55,022 nt of DNA from Oscillospiraceae bacterium (GTDB lineage Bacteria > Bacillota > Clostridia > Oscillospirales > Ruminococcaceae), in the NCBI GenBank assembly GCA_017521825.1, contig JAFXBK010000086.1, forward strand, positions 1-55,022, in the 5' to 3' direction. The notes beneath the pieces were generated by a model that saw only the letters and a list, made by a program, of their open reading frames with translations, was not told where the DNA came from and searched no databases. The position numbers were made by a program, and so were the translations under genes. Below are positions 1 through 8,124 of this stretch, one piece after another. How positions within the stretch are numbered: the first letter of the stretch is position 1; the number at the start of each line of letters is the position of its first letter.

Positions 1-35
1 GTAATATAAGCTCTGTAGAGAAAGAGGTGACATAG

Positions 36-236
36 ATGAAAGAAGGTCTTCATCCTAATTACAAACCCACCACCATTACCTGCGCTTGCGGCGCAACTTG
101 GGAAACCGGTTCCACCAAAGAAGACATCCACGTAGAGGTTTGCTCCAAATGCCATCCTTTCTACACTGGTCGTCAGAAACTCGTTGATACCGGCGGTCGT
201 GTTGACAGATTTAAAAAACGTTTCGGTATGGAATAA
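36..236 (+). CDS. rpmE: 50S ribosomal protein L31, zinc-binding type
   Basis: Ribosomal protein of the large subunit. The 66-residue length and the N-terminal MKEGLHPNY are typical of bacterial L31. Four cysteines (C16, C18, C36, C39) form the zinc site of the C+ type, and the C-terminus carries the conserved [11 protein letters not shown]. An AGAGGTGA ribosome binding site lies 8 bases before the ATG. The gene ends in a strong terminator, so it is probably a single-gene unit; its promoter may lie left of the window. Confidence 0.97.
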   Translation: MKEGLHPNYKPTTITCACGATWETGSTKEDIHVEVCSKCHPFYTGRQKLVDTGGRVDRFKKRFGME

Positions 237-250
237 TTCCAAAACCACAA

Positions 251-277
251 AGCCCGGAATCATTCCGGGCTTTTTTT
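251..277 (+). terminator. rho-independent terminator of rpmE
   Basis: Hairpin AGCCCGGAAT/ATTCCGGGCT (251-271) followed by seven T. It lies just before the ribosome binding site of the next gene, so yigZ needs read-through or its own promoter. Confidence 0.9.
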
Positions 278-304
278 CTATCCATTTTGAAAGGAGCGGG
301 AATT

Positions 305-925
305 TTGGCCGAATATAAAACCATTAAACAGCGGGCAAGCGACGAATTTGTTGAAAAAAAGTCCCGCTTTATCGGATACATCGCCCCGGTTGAAACCGAG
401 GACGAAGCCATTGCCTTCATTAACGAAATCCGCACAAAACACCGTGACGCAACCCACAACGTCTATGCCTATTCTCTTCGCGCCGGACAGATAAAGCGCG
501 CTTCCGATGACGGCGAACCCCAGGGCACCGGCGGCGTTCCGATGCTGAACGTTCTTAACGGTAACGAGCTTGTTGATGTTTGCTGTGTTGTTACCCGCTA
601 TTTCGGCGGAACTTTGCTTGGGGTCGGCGGCCTTGTAAGAGCATATACCGAAGGCGCAAAAATCGCAGTTGCCGCCGGCGGAATAAAAACCGTTGCGGAA
701 AGCGCCGATATCATGGTCACCTGTGACTATAACCTTTACGGAAAAATCGAACATTATATCAACGAGCACCGCATCTTCGTTGTTGAAAACGATTTCGGCG
801 CAGACGTGAGCATCGTTGTTCGCCTCAAAACCGAAGACGTTTCCGGTTTTGAGCACGATATTGTCGAGCTTACTTCCGCAAAGGCAAAAGCCGAAGTTAT
901 CGACCGCGGCTGGAACGAAATGTAA
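305..925 (+). CDS. yigZ: YigZ/IMPACT family protein
   Basis: Member of the UPF0029/IMPACT family (206 residues), a conserved cytosolic protein whose biochemical role is poorly defined; the eukaryotic relative affects translational control. The signatures GEPQGTGG (about residues 70-77) and RYFGGTLLGVGGLVRAY are intact, followed by the C-terminal DUF1949-like domain. The TTG at 305 is chosen because AAAGGAG at 290-296 is well spaced from it; the in-frame TTG at 287 lies upstream of that site. The phosphoesterase follows after 17 bp, suggesting an operon. Confidence 0.93.
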   Translation: MAEYKTIKQRASDEFVEKKSRFIGYIAPVETEDEAIAFINEIRTKHRDATHNVYAYSLRAGQIKRASDDGEPQGTGGVPMLNVLNGNELVDVCCVVTRYFGGTLLGVGGLVRAYTEGAKIAVAAGGIKTVAESADIMVTCDYNLYGKIEHYINEHRIFVVENDFGADVSIVVRLKTEDVSGFEHDIVELTSAKAKAEVIDRGWNEM

Positions 926-942
926 GGAAAAGGGGCGTTTTT

Positions 943-1476
943 ATGAAACTTATGATAGCATCCGACATCCACGGAAGCGCTTTTTATTGCAAAGAACTGC
1001 TCAAAGCCTTTGAAAATGAGCACGCGGATAAAATTCTTCTTCTCGGCGACATCCTTTACCATGGCCCAAGAAATGATTTGCCGAAGAATTACGCACCCAA
1101 GGAAGTTATCGCCATGCTCAACGGCATAAAAGAATATATAATCTGCGTCCGCGGAAACTGTGATACGGAAGTTGACCAGATGGTTCTGGAATTTCCCGTG
1201 CTCAACGAACAGATTTTCCTTTGCATCGATGGAGCCGAAATGCTCGCAGTCCATGGCCACAAGCCTTTTCCTCCGGTAAAAACCGGAACTTTCGTCCTTT
1301 CCGGACACACTCATGTTCCGAAGCTTGAAGAAGTAAGCGGAGTCACCTATATGAACCCCGGTTCCGTTTCCATCCCGAAAGAAAACAGCCGCCACGGCTA
1401 TATGGTTTTTGAAAACGGAAAATTCCTTTGGAAAGACCTTGACGGAAACGTTTTTAACGAATATCCCGTAAAATAA
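943..1476 (+). CDS. yfcE: YfcE-type metallophosphoesterase
   Basis: Calcineurin-like phosphodiesterase of the YfcE/MJ0936 family (177 residues), cytosolic. All metal-binding motifs are visible: D8-x-H10, G35-D36, G71-N72-C73-D74, H104-G-H106 and G121-H-T-H124. Family members hydrolyse artificial phosphodiesters and the natural substrate is unclear. It follows yigZ by 17 bp with AAGGAAAAGGGG upstream of the ATG, and its transcript ends at the hairpin shared with convergent pduL. Confidence 0.92.
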   Translation: MKLMIASDIHGSAFYCKELLKAFENEHADKILLLGDILYHGPRNDLPKNYAPKEVIAMLNGIKEYIICVRGNCDTEVDQMVLEFPVLNEQIFLCIDGAEMLAVHGHKPFPPVKTGTFVLSGHTHVPKLEEVSGVTYMNPGSVSIPKENSRHGYMVFENGKFLWKDLDGNVFNEYPVK

Positions 1477-1479
1477 CAA

Positions 1480-1510
1480 AAAAGCCGCACTACGGGCGGC
1501 TTTTTCTTTT
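1480..1510. terminator. bidirectional terminator between yfcE and pduL
   Basis: AAAGCCGC, six-base loop, GGCGGCTTT with A-runs on the left and T-runs on the right (hairpin 1481-1505). It suits both convergent genes. Confidence 0.85.
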
Positions 1511-1518
1511 GTTTAAAA

Positions 1519-2094
1519 TCAGATTTCGACAATTTCGCCTTCCTGGCCGCAGATTCCCGCGGCGTTGGCTTCGTCGGTATCGATATGCATCGCAAGGGCG
1601 GAAGTGGGAGTTACCCTTACAAGAACATCACCAAAAATGGTGGAACGCTCCGGAGAAGCGATTTTTACGTTAACAATCTGTTTATCCTTAACGCCAAGTC
1701 TTTCGGCATCTTCGGGAAGCATATGTATGTGGCGCATGGCGATGATAACGCCTTCGGAAAGTTCAACTTCGCCGCAGGGTCCGATTACTTTGCAGGGTGC
1801 GGAACCGCCAAGGTCACCGCTTTCGCGGATGGGCGCGGTAATTCCGATGGAGCGCGCATCGGTAAGGGAAATTTCAACCTGGGTCTGTTTTCTGGTGGGT
1901 CCAAGAATTGTTACGCCGGAAAGGGTGCGCTTCGGGCCGACGATATCAACTTTATCAAAGGTTGCGAACTGTCCCGGCTGGGAAAGGTCTTTTCTGAATT
2001 TAAGCTCATAGCCTTCGCCGAAAAGAGTTTTAAGGTCTGCTTCGGAAAGGTGGACGTGGCGTGCGGAAGTTTCCACAATAAAAGTTTTGCTCAT
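1519..2094 (-). CDS. pduL: PduL-type phosphate acyltransferase
   Basis: Phosphotransacylase of the PduL family (191 residues), which interconverts acyl-CoA and acyl phosphate. Zinc-binding histidine motifs are present as RHVHL (H13, H15) and RHIHM (H122, H124), with a further histidine in AMHIDTDE near the C-terminus. The ATG at 2094 follows TTTTGGAGG closely; the in-frame TTG at 2106 overlaps that site and is rejected. No microcompartment shell gene or acetate kinase lies in the window and no encapsulation peptide is seen. It may serve as a housekeeping phosphotransacetylase, which is inference. Confidence 0.92.
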   Translation of the reverse strand: MSKTFIVETSARHVHLSEADLKTLFGEGYELKFRKDLSQPGQFATFDKVDIVGPKRTLSGVTILGPTRKQTQVEISLTDARSIGITAPIRESGDLGGSAPCKVIGPCGEVELSEGVIIAMRHIHMLPEDAERLGVKDKQIVNVKIASPERSTIFGDVLVRVTPTSALAMHIDTDEANAAGICGQEGEIVEI

Positions 2095-2157
2095 TTTTTC
2101 CTCCAAAAATAACTCAATTATGGCAACATTATACTATATACCATAGAATAAAGCAAG

Positions 2158-2188
2158 AAGAACCCCGTTTTTACAAAAAACGGGGTTC
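2158..2188 (-). terminator. probable terminator of the vanY-like operon
   Basis: Hairpin AACCCCGTTTTT / AAAAAACGGGGTT just after the stop of the lipoprotein gene. The stem is strong, but the T-run on the minus strand is interrupted by C. Confidence 0.65.
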
Positions 2189-2194
2189 CTGATT

Positions 2195-3055
2195 TTATTT
2201 TCCTATAATTTCAAGATATTCTTCAAGGCAAAGGCCGTTTTCCATAATGTATGTCGCCGCTTCAACGCCAACATAGCGGTAATGCCAGGGCTCATAGGTT
2301 ATTCCGGTTATATCCTGTTTATCCTTCGGATAGCGAAGGATAAAACCAAATTCGGCGCAGTGCTCGTACATCCATTTGAAGGAATCGAACTTTTCATAAT
2401 CATGTTCAAGGTCGCTGTAATAGCTCCAGTAATCGGAAGAAACAAGGTCCATTGCAAGGCCGGTGTGGTGTTCGCTTGTTCCCGGCGGCGCAACCCATTT
2501 TGCGGCTTCCACCTTTGCGTCCGCTTCGGAATAACCGTAACCGATATACTGGTTCACCTTGTTTGCATAAAGCTGGGCGGATTTTTCAACGGTGCGGTAA
2601 GCGGAGCAAAGCTGCATGTTAAAACCTGCTTCTTTTGCGGCGGCAACAAGGTTTCTTGCGCTTTCCGCCGCTTTGATATCCATGTTATATTTTCCCTGAA
2701 CTTTTTCAAGTTCCGGAACATAATCTTCTGGAATATAGTTCCAGGGGTTAACAAGGATAAGGGTTCCGTAATCCTTTTCGGCGGGTTCCTCCGGTTCGGA
2801 AGATGTTTCCGCCCGGCTTTCGGAGGAACCGCTTTCCTCTTCGGAAGAACTTTCGCTTTCGGAAGAACTGCTTTCCGGTTCGGAAGATGGTTCCTGTTCG
2901 CTTTCGGAACTTTCCGAAGGTTCCGTCGGGGTTATTATTATTTGATTTGAACTGCTCTCGGAAGAACTTTCCGAAACGGCCGGTTCCTTTGAGCATCCGG
3001 TGCTCAGAACCAAAACACCGACAAGAACCGCTAAAATAATTTTTCTTAAAATCAT
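2195..3055 (-). CDS. VanY-type D-Ala-D-Ala carboxypeptidase lipoprotein
   Basis: Peptidoglycan D,D-carboxypeptidase of the VanY/M15B family, exported and lipid-anchored (286 residues). The signal peptide ends LVLSTGC21. Residues 24-90 form a low-complexity Ser/Glu/Pro linker, then the VanY domain (about 95-285). Zinc ligands are H196 and D203 in SEHHTGLAMD and H258 in EPWHYRYV, with E255 as the probable base. The start overlaps the stop of rsmE by four bases (ATGA), so the two are translationally coupled. No other van genes are present, so this is probably wall maintenance rather than glycopeptide resistance. Confidence 0.92.
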   Translation of the reverse strand: MILRKIILAVLVGVLVLSTGCSKEPAVSESSSESSSNQIIITPTEPSESSESEQEPSSEPESSSSESESSSEEESGSSESRAETSSEPEEPAEKDYGTLILVNPWNYIPEDYVPELEKVQGKYNMDIKAAESARNLVAAAKEAGFNMQLCSAYRTVEKSAQLYANKVNQYIGYGYSEADAKVEAAKWVAPPGTSEHHTGLAMDLVSSDYWSYYSDLEHDYEKFDSFKWMYEHCAEFGFILRYPKDKQDITGITYEPWHYRYVGVEAATYIMENGLCLEEYLEIIGK

Positions 3056-3786
3056 TTTATCTCCATTTCTCCGGCGGCATACATAATTGCGGAAAGTGCC
3101 GCAACCGGCGCCGTTTCACAGCGAAGGATACGCGGACCGAGGGAAGCGATTAGCGCCCCGTGCTCGGAAGCAAATTTGGCTTCATCATCGGAAAAACCGC
3201 CTTCGGAACCGACCATCATCGCGATTTTTCCTCCGGTTCTTTTTTCCATAATTTCGCGGAGCGGATATTCCGCATGCTCAAAAAAGAAAATCGGTGTTTC
3301 CGCCTTTTCCATTTCGAGCACCGCGTTTTTAAAACTTAAAAGTTCGCCCACTTCCGGAAGTTTTCCCCTTCCGCTTTGCTTTGCGGCTTCGTCCGCAATT
3401 TTACGAAGCCTTTCCAGCTTTTTCTTCATGGTTTTTTCGTCCGGGCGGGAAATGCATCTTGAGGTTAAAACCGGAACGATTTTTGAAACTCCGAGCTCGA
3501 CGGATTTTTGGATTATGTATTCCAGTTTATCAAATTTCGGGAGAGCCTGGTAAAGAACAACCTCCGTTTTCGGTTCGGAAGCGGAATCGCGCCTTTCGGC
3601 AACATCGAGAACAACGCTTTCCGGAAAAGCCTCGCGGATCGTTGCTTCCGCTTCCCTTCCTTTTCCGTCACAAAGAACAAGGTTTTCGCCTTTTTTCATC
3701 CTTAAAGAAAGTGCGATATGCCTTGCGTCCTCCCCGGTTATTTCGATTATATCGCTCTCAACGCTTTCCACAAAAAATCTTGGCAT
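3052..3786 (-). CDS. rsmE: 16S rRNA (uracil1498-N3)-methyltransferase
   Basis: SPOUT-class methyltransferase modifying U1498 of 16S rRNA in the 30S subunit (244 residues, usual length). An N-terminal PUA-like domain (MPRFFVE, GEDARHIALSLRMKKG) is followed by the knotted SPOUT domain with the SAM-binding loops MMVGSEGGFSDDE and LGPRILRCETAPVAALS. It is the middle gene of a three-gene minus-strand operon, 15 bp after the CBM9-like gene and overlapping the vanY-like gene by 4 bp. Confidence 0.96.
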   Translation of the reverse strand: MPRFFVESVESDIIEITGEDARHIALSLRMKKGENLVLCDGKGREAEATIREAFPESVVLDVAERRDSASEPKTEVVLYQALPKFDKLEYIIQKSVELGVSKIVPVLTSRCISRPDEKTMKKKLERLRKIADEAAKQSGRGKLPEVGELLSFKNAVLEMEKAETPIFFFEHAEYPLREIMEKRTGGKIAMMVGSEGGFSDDEAKFASEHGALIASLGPRILRCETAPVAALSAIMYAAGEMEIK

Positions 3787-3801
3787 AGGTTTTTCCTCCC
3801 A

Positions 3802-4380
3802 TCAGTAAAGCGCAAGTTCAAAATCACCGAAATATCGGCTTCCGAGCGGGTTTATATCGGTAAAATCCGCCGGATAAAAACTTCCGTAATGGGGTCTTTT
3901 TCCGTCGCAGAGTTTATAAAAATTTCCCTTCATTTTATCGCCAGGAACAAGGTAGCTTTTTCCGAAAAGTTTTTCAACAAGAGAAAGCGGAAGGGTAAAA
4001 TTACTGCACCAATAAACGCCCTGTTCGTCCTCGCCGGTAAAAATCCTTACGGAAATGTTTTTGGAAATATCAGTTTCGGTTCCTGTGGTTTCGTCGATAA
4101 ATTTACAAACCATCGCTCCGCCGCGATTTGTCGAAAGCCAGAAATAGCGTTTTCCGCCGTCCTCTTCGGAAAAAGGCGCAATCGCCGCGCCAACAACGCT
4201 TTTTTCTTCCGGATCAACCTCGAAGGCAAGAAGCTGGATATAAAAATCGTCGTTGGAAATACAAAGCCTTGCCTGGGCGTAGGGTTTATAATCCTCCTTT
4301 TCAAGGGGATAATTTATAATTTTTGCGGCGGGAAGAGAATTCCAAAGCGGGTCGCCGGTAATCATGCTTATGGGGAACAT
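3802..4380 (-). CDS. CBM9-like (DOMON fold) protein of unknown role
   Basis: A 192-residue protein with no signal peptide. The pattern (AQARLCISNDDFYIQLLAFE, ..GGAMVCKFIDET.., ..YWCSNFTLPLSLVEKLFG.., and the C-terminal HYGSFYPADF...PLGSRYFGDFELALY) resembles cytosolic family-9 carbohydrate-binding-module-like proteins common in Clostridia. The ligand is unknown. AAGGAGG stands nine bases before the ATG. It is the first gene of the operon with rsmE and the vanY-like gene. The family call rests on reading, not alignment. Confidence 0.6.
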   Translation of the reverse strand: MFPISMITGDPLWNSLPAAKIINYPLEKEDYKPYAQARLCISNDDFYIQLLAFEVDPEEKSVVGAAIAPFSEEDGGKRYFWLSTNRGGAMVCKFIDETTGTETDISKNISVRIFTGEDEQGVYWCSNFTLPLSLVEKLFGKSYLVPGDKMKGNFYKLCDGKRPHYGSFYPADFTDINPLGSRYFGDFELALY

Positions 4381-4496
4381 TTTTTAACTTCCTCCTTTTT
4401 TATAAAGGGTTTGTTTTACAAATACAAGTTTATAACATAATGCTCCGCAAATCAACCTTGTTTTATTCCGTTTAGGCAAAAAATCCGCCTTTAAAA

Positions 4497-4525
4497 TTGA
4501 CAAGAAGCGGGTTTTATTATAAAAT
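4497..4525 (+). promoter_or_regulatory. sigma-A-type promoter for the binding lipoprotein
   Basis: TTGACA (4497-4502), 17-bp spacer, TAAAAT (4520-4525), about 45 bases upstream of the TTG start at 4571. Confidence 0.65.
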
Positions 4526-4570
4526 TACAATATATTATCGAATTTTGCCGTTTTTACGGAGGTAAATATT

Positions 4571-5569
4571 TTGAAAACCAAAAAACTTCTTTTGATTTTT
4601 ATTTCCGCGGTTTTGGTCTTTTCCTTCTGCGGATGCGAAGTTCTCGAAAAATTTTTCGATATGAGTTTTTCCGAGGACGAAGAACCCACAAAACCCCTTG
4701 AATCCCCGGAAATTGTCGAACCGGTTGACCCCAACTGGCCCGTAACCGCTTTCGGAACCGAAATTGAAAAGGCACCGGAAAAAGTTGCCGTAATTTCCCC
4801 CGCCCTTGCGGAATATATTTTTGATATGGAACTTTCCGAAAAAATCGTCGCCATTCCGGAATTCTGCGCTTTTGAGAAAGCGGATTCAAAACCGAAAATC
4901 GGTTCTGTCCGCCTTCCGGATATGGAAGCAATAAAGGAAGCCGCCCCGGAATATATCCTTACCTTTGCGGAATTTGAGGAAAGCATTCTTATCGAACTCC
5001 AGCAGATGAACATAACCGTAATCAATATCGAAGCACCCAAAAACCTTGATGAACTCCGGGCGCTTTATAAGGAAATTGCCCTTTTCTTTAACGGCGCCAT
5101 CGACGGCGTTCCCTTCGGGGATTCCTACGTTTCAAAATATGATTCGGAACTTTCTTCCCTTGCCTATTCCGGCGAACAAAAAACCTTTGCTCTTCTTCTT
5201 GGGGTAAACTATGACACCGTTCTTACCGGTGACACAATGATAAACGAAATTCTTTCCGCCGCCGGAATCAAGAATATCGCCGAGGGCTATACCGGCTACC
5301 TTTTCCCGGAAGAAAACTGGAAGGAATTCGACCCGGAAGTTATCTTCCTTCGCCCGGAACTCCACCTTATCGACCTTGAAACCAGCGACCTTTATAAAAA
5401 GAAAACCGCAGTAAAAGGCGATAAGGTTTATAACGTTGATATGGACGCTGTGGCCGTCGGAAGCCTTCGTTCCTTTGAAATTCTTAAGGACGTTCTTGCA
5501 ACTGTTTATGAAGATTACACCGGCGGAACGCCTTACGAACCCGCTTACCCAAGCATGTATAAACAATAA
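4571..5569 (+). CDS. ABC-type metal-chelate/cobamide substrate-binding lipoprotein (orphan)
   Basis: Extracellular solute-binding lipoprotein of the BtuF/FhuD type (332 residues). The signal peptide ends near FCGC22. The mature part carries the class III features: AEYIFDMELSEKIVAIPEFC, PDMEAIKEAAPEYILTF and a late KVYNVDMDAVAVGS segment. TTG is the start, with GGAGGT at 4559-4564. No permease or ATPase is adjacent, so it either feeds a transporter elsewhere or acts differently. Ligand (siderophore, haem or B12) cannot be told from the sequence. Confidence 0.82.
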   Translation: MKTKKLLLIFISAVLVFSFCGCEVLEKFFDMSFSEDEEPTKPLESPEIVEPVDPNWPVTAFGTEIEKAPEKVAVISPALAEYIFDMELSEKIVAIPEFCAFEKADSKPKIGSVRLPDMEAIKEAAPEYILTFAEFEESILIELQQMNITVINIEAPKNLDELRALYKEIALFFNGAIDGVPFGDSYVSKYDSELSSLAYSGEQKTFALLLGVNYDTVLTGDTMINEILSAAGIKNIAEGYTGYLFPEENWKEFDPEVIFLRPELHLIDLETSDLYKKKTAVKGDKVYNVDMDAVAVGSLRSFEILKDVLATVYEDYTGGTPYEPAYPSMYKQ

Positions 5570-5575
5570 AACAAC

Positions 5576-5605
5576 AAAAAAGGGCGGTTTTCCGCCCTTT
5601 TTCTT
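5576..5605 (+). terminator. terminator of the binding lipoprotein gene
   Basis: AAAAAGGGCGG, TTTT loop, CCGCCCTTTTT; seven bases after the stop codon. Confidence 0.9.
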
Positions 5606-5680
5606 TTGATGTAAAACACTTTTGATAGCGAAAAATCCTCTTTTCGGCTAAAATTATGGCAAAGGAGGAATGCCTTTTTT

Positions 5681-6265
5681 ATGGAAATAGGAAAACAAAT
5701 AAAACATCACCGAACGGAACTTGGTTTTTCCCAGGAAGAATTTGCGGACAAAATTTTTGTAACCCGCCAGACTGTTTCCAACTGGGAAAACGATAAAAAT
5801 TACCCGGATATAAACAGCCTTGTTCTTATGGCGGAGGTTTTCGGCGTTTCTCTTGATTCTTTGGTAAAAGGAGATATTGAGAAAATGCAGGAAGAAATTA
5901 AAAAAGAGGATATCGAATATTTTAACAAGGCCAACCGCCGGCTTACCCTTGCGTTTGTTTGGGATTTTTTCATGCTTGTTCCGATGCTTAAACTTTTCGG
6001 AATCTGGGGCGCCGTAATCTTCGGCATTGTTTTTATCCTCGGTTTCATTGAAGCCGTAAAAGTCGAAAAGCGAAAAAAAGAACTGGATATCCAGACCTAT
6101 AAAGAAATCGACGCCTTTGTTGAAGGAAAACGCCTTGACGAAATTGAAAAAGAGCGCGAAAAAGCAAAACGCCCTTACCAAAAAATCCTTCTTGCCATGG
6201 GCTGCGCCGTTGCGGCTTTTCTTCTGACCTATCTTATGGCGGTGATTTTTAAGCTGGAAATTTAA
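5681..6265 (+). CDS. membrane-anchored XRE-family regulator
   Basis: N-terminal helix-turn-helix of the Xre/Cro type (residues 1-60: IGKQIKHHRTELGFSQEEFADKIFVTRQTVSNWE) followed by a charged region and at least two hydrophobic stretches (LVPMLKLFGIWGAVIFGIVFILGF and, at the C-terminus, AVAAFLLTYLMAVIF). This one-component membrane-bound layout is common in Clostridia. AAAGGAGG is upstream of the ATG. The target is unknown; the next gene encodes a second protein of the same design. Confidence 0.85.
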   Translation: MEIGKQIKHHRTELGFSQEEFADKIFVTRQTVSNWENDKNYPDINSLVLMAEVFGVSLDSLVKGDIEKMQEEIKKEDIEYFNKANRRLTLAFVWDFFMLVPMLKLFGIWGAVIFGIVFILGFIEAVKVEKRKKELDIQTYKEIDAFVEGKRLDEIEKEREKAKRPYQKILLAMGCAVAAFLLTYLMAVIFKLEI

Positions 6266-6357
6266 ATGTTACATAAAGTTGCGACCTTTGTAAAGCAAAA
6301 GTTATTGCGGCAAGGGCCGCTTTTTGATAAAATATCCTCAGAATTGAGGTGATTCTT

Positions 6358-6924
6358 ATGACCTTCGGAGAAAAACTTTTTTCCCTTCGGAAAAGCCAAA
6401 AACTTTCCCAGGAGGAACTTTCCGAAAAGCTCGGCGTTACCCGCCAGGCTGTTTCCCGTTGGGAAAACGGCGAAACAATGCCCGATTCCCCAAACCTTCT
6501 GGAAATCTGCAACCTTTTCGGGGTTTCCGCGGATTATCTTTTGCGCGATGATATGACCATGCAGAAAACCGAACCGGATAAAACCGAACCGAAAGCGGAA
6601 AAGAAAAACAAAATATTCCTGTTTTATATTTTCGGGCTTTTGGGAATGGCGGTTCTGCTTTATATAATCGCCCTTTCGGATCTGGATATTGTTTACTGGT
6701 CAGCCGGAACGGTTTTTCTTGCGGCGGGAATTTTTACTTCCGTTTTATATTCTAAGGGCAGGATTCCGGAAAACACAAAAAGCCCTTTATATCTTATAGC
6801 ATCGGTTTTGTTTTTTGTTGCGGCCGCAATCGGAATTTCTTCCGGAATGAACAGCTTTTTCCTTCTCGCCCTTCTTGAAATTCTGGTGGGAATAATCCTT
6901 CTTGTTATTTATATCCACAAATAG
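6358..6924 (+). CDS. membrane-anchored XRE-family regulator
   Basis: A 188-residue protein with an Xre-type helix-turn-helix (TFGEKLFSLRKSQKLSQEELSEKLGVTRQAVSRWENGE), an acidic/basic linker rich in KTEPDKTEPKAEKK, and four predicted membrane helices. The ATG at 6358 is preferred over an in-frame GTG at 6349, which overlaps the GAGGT binding site. It lies 92 bp after the related gene and ends in its own terminator. Its regulon is unknown. Confidence 0.85.
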   Translation: MTFGEKLFSLRKSQKLSQEELSEKLGVTRQAVSRWENGETMPDSPNLLEICNLFGVSADYLLRDDMTMQKTEPDKTEPKAEKKNKIFLFYIFGLLGMAVLLYIIALSDLDIVYWSAGTVFLAAGIFTSVLYSKGRIPENTKSPLYLIASVLFFVAAAIGISSGMNSFFLLALLEILVGIILLVIYIHK

Positions 6925-6958
6925 AAAAAAAGCTCACCGCAGTGCGGTGAGCTTTTTT
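6925..6958 (+). terminator. terminator after the second XRE gene
   Basis: A7, then AGCTCACCGCA/TGCGGTGAGCT hairpin (6931-6952) and six T. Confidence 0.9.
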
Positions 6959-7005
6959 ATTATGCCGGCGAATTGGGAGCTTCGCCTGTTCGGCTAATTA
7001 AGGGA

Positions 7006-8031
7006 TCAGCAATAATTTTCCATGGGGAAGGTAAGATATTTGATTTCGTCGAGCTGGTCAACGGTTACAACGCCTGCAGGAGCATTGAGAACGTCGGGGA
7101 TGCGGTTTACGATGGTTGCACAGGTGTGTTCAACGGTTGCGGGTTTAACAACGTGGAATTCAACGTCGGGTTCGCCGGTGATTTTCCAGTCGCACATATC
7201 GCCGTCATTGGGTCCGTAAACTTTACCGATGCACTGGGTTTCGATAACCGGTCCCTGGAAGGTTTCGGTGGTAACTACTGCTGCCATACCGATGCAGTTG
7301 CCTTTGGGGATAACTTTGCCCATGGTTTCGGAATAAAGGTCGGAATCATAGAAATAAGGAACGCATTTCTGGCTGTTGGATTTAACGGTCCAGCCGAATT
7401 TGGAAGCAAGGGATTCGTTGGAAGACCAAACGTAGGAAGGTTCAAGAACTTCCGGATGAGCGATCTGTTCTTCGAATTCTTCGGGGGTAAGGCCAACGCC
7501 GTGTGCTTCTGCAAGAGCAAGGCCGTAATCTTCTACGTTATAAGAAACAGCGCCTTCGATTTTGGTGATTTTCTCGCAGCCGCCTGCTACCATGCCGACC
7601 ATGTTTACCCAGAAGATATCTTCCATACCGGAACCGACGAAAGTGCAGTTGTTTTCTTTTGCGATAACGTCAAGTTTGTTGGTAAGTTCGGGGCTGGTGC
7701 TCCAGCTGCCGGTGGATTCTTCGCAGGTGGTGATTACGTTGATGCCGCGGGAAAGGCATTTTTCGAAATGATCATAGCAGTCGCTTACGAGGGAGAAAAG
7801 GGTTACAACAGCGATGTCTGCGTCGCAGTTATCAAGAACTTCGTCTGCATCGGATTTGATGGTAACACCGGTTTTTACGCCGAGTTCAGCAAAATCGCCG
7901 ATATCCATGCCAACAACAGCAGGGTCAACGTCGATTGCGCCGACGATCTGTGCGCCTTTTTCATAAAGGTAACGGATGATGTATTTTGCCATTTTTCCGC
8001 AGCCGTACTGTACTACTTTAACTTTTTCCAT
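7006..8031 (-). CDS. 2,4-diaminopentanoate dehydrogenase-like NAD(P)-dependent oxidoreductase
   Basis: Cytosolic oxidoreductase (341 residues) with an N-terminal Rossmann motif [10 protein letters not shown] (residues 9-18). The build is that of the dihydrodipicolinate-reductase-like dehydrogenases of ornithine fermentation (2,4-diaminopentanoate dehydrogenase, Ord): conserved [13 protein letters not shown] and [20 protein letters not shown] segments. Neither ornithine 4,5-aminomutase nor the AKP thiolase genes are in the window, so the pathway cannot be confirmed and the substrate may differ. Its promoter has a 19-bp spacer, pointing to control by the neighbouring MerR protein. Confidence 0.75.
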   Translation of the reverse strand: MEKVKVVQYGCGKMAKYIIRYLYEKGAQIVGAIDVDPAVVGMDIGDFAELGVKTGVTIKSDADEVLDNCDADIAVVTLFSLVSDCYDHFEKCLSRGINVITTCEESTGSWSTSPELTNKLDVIAKENNCTFVGSGMEDIFWVNMVGMVAGGCEKITKIEGAVSYNVEDYGLALAEAHGVGLTPEEFEEQIAHPEVLEPSYVWSSNESLASKFGWTVKSNSQKCVPYFYDSDLYSETMGKVIPKGNCIGMAAVVTTETFQGPVIETQCIGKVYGPNDGDMCDWKITGEPDVEFHVVKPATVEHTCATIVNRIPDVLNAPAGVVTVDQLDEIKYLTFPMENYC

Positions 8032-8067
8032 TTTAAAAAACTTCCTTTCTGTTTTTTTGTTAACACC

Positions 8068-8098
8068 ATTATAATCTCTAAAGCGGGTTGAGAGTCAA
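8068..8098 (-). promoter_or_regulatory. MerR-type promoter of the dehydrogenase gene
   Basis: On the minus strand TTGACT (8098-8093), a 19-bp spacer, then TATAAT (8073-8068). The spacer holds an imperfect dyad (plus-strand CTCTAAAGCGGGTTGAGAG). The over-long 19-bp spacer with a central dyad is the hallmark of promoters activated by MerR-family proteins through DNA distortion. Confidence 0.7.
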
Positions 8099-8124
8099 TA
8101 GTTTTTTGTTAAATTTTTATTAAC

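Noticed and set aside
1519-2094. Bacterial microcompartment locus
   Set aside because: PduL is alone; no shell protein, aldehyde dehydrogenase or encapsulation peptide was found.
2195-3055. Vancomycin-resistance cluster
   Set aside because: Only a VanY-type peptidase is present; VanHAX, VanS and VanR-like genes are absent and the gene sits with rsmE.
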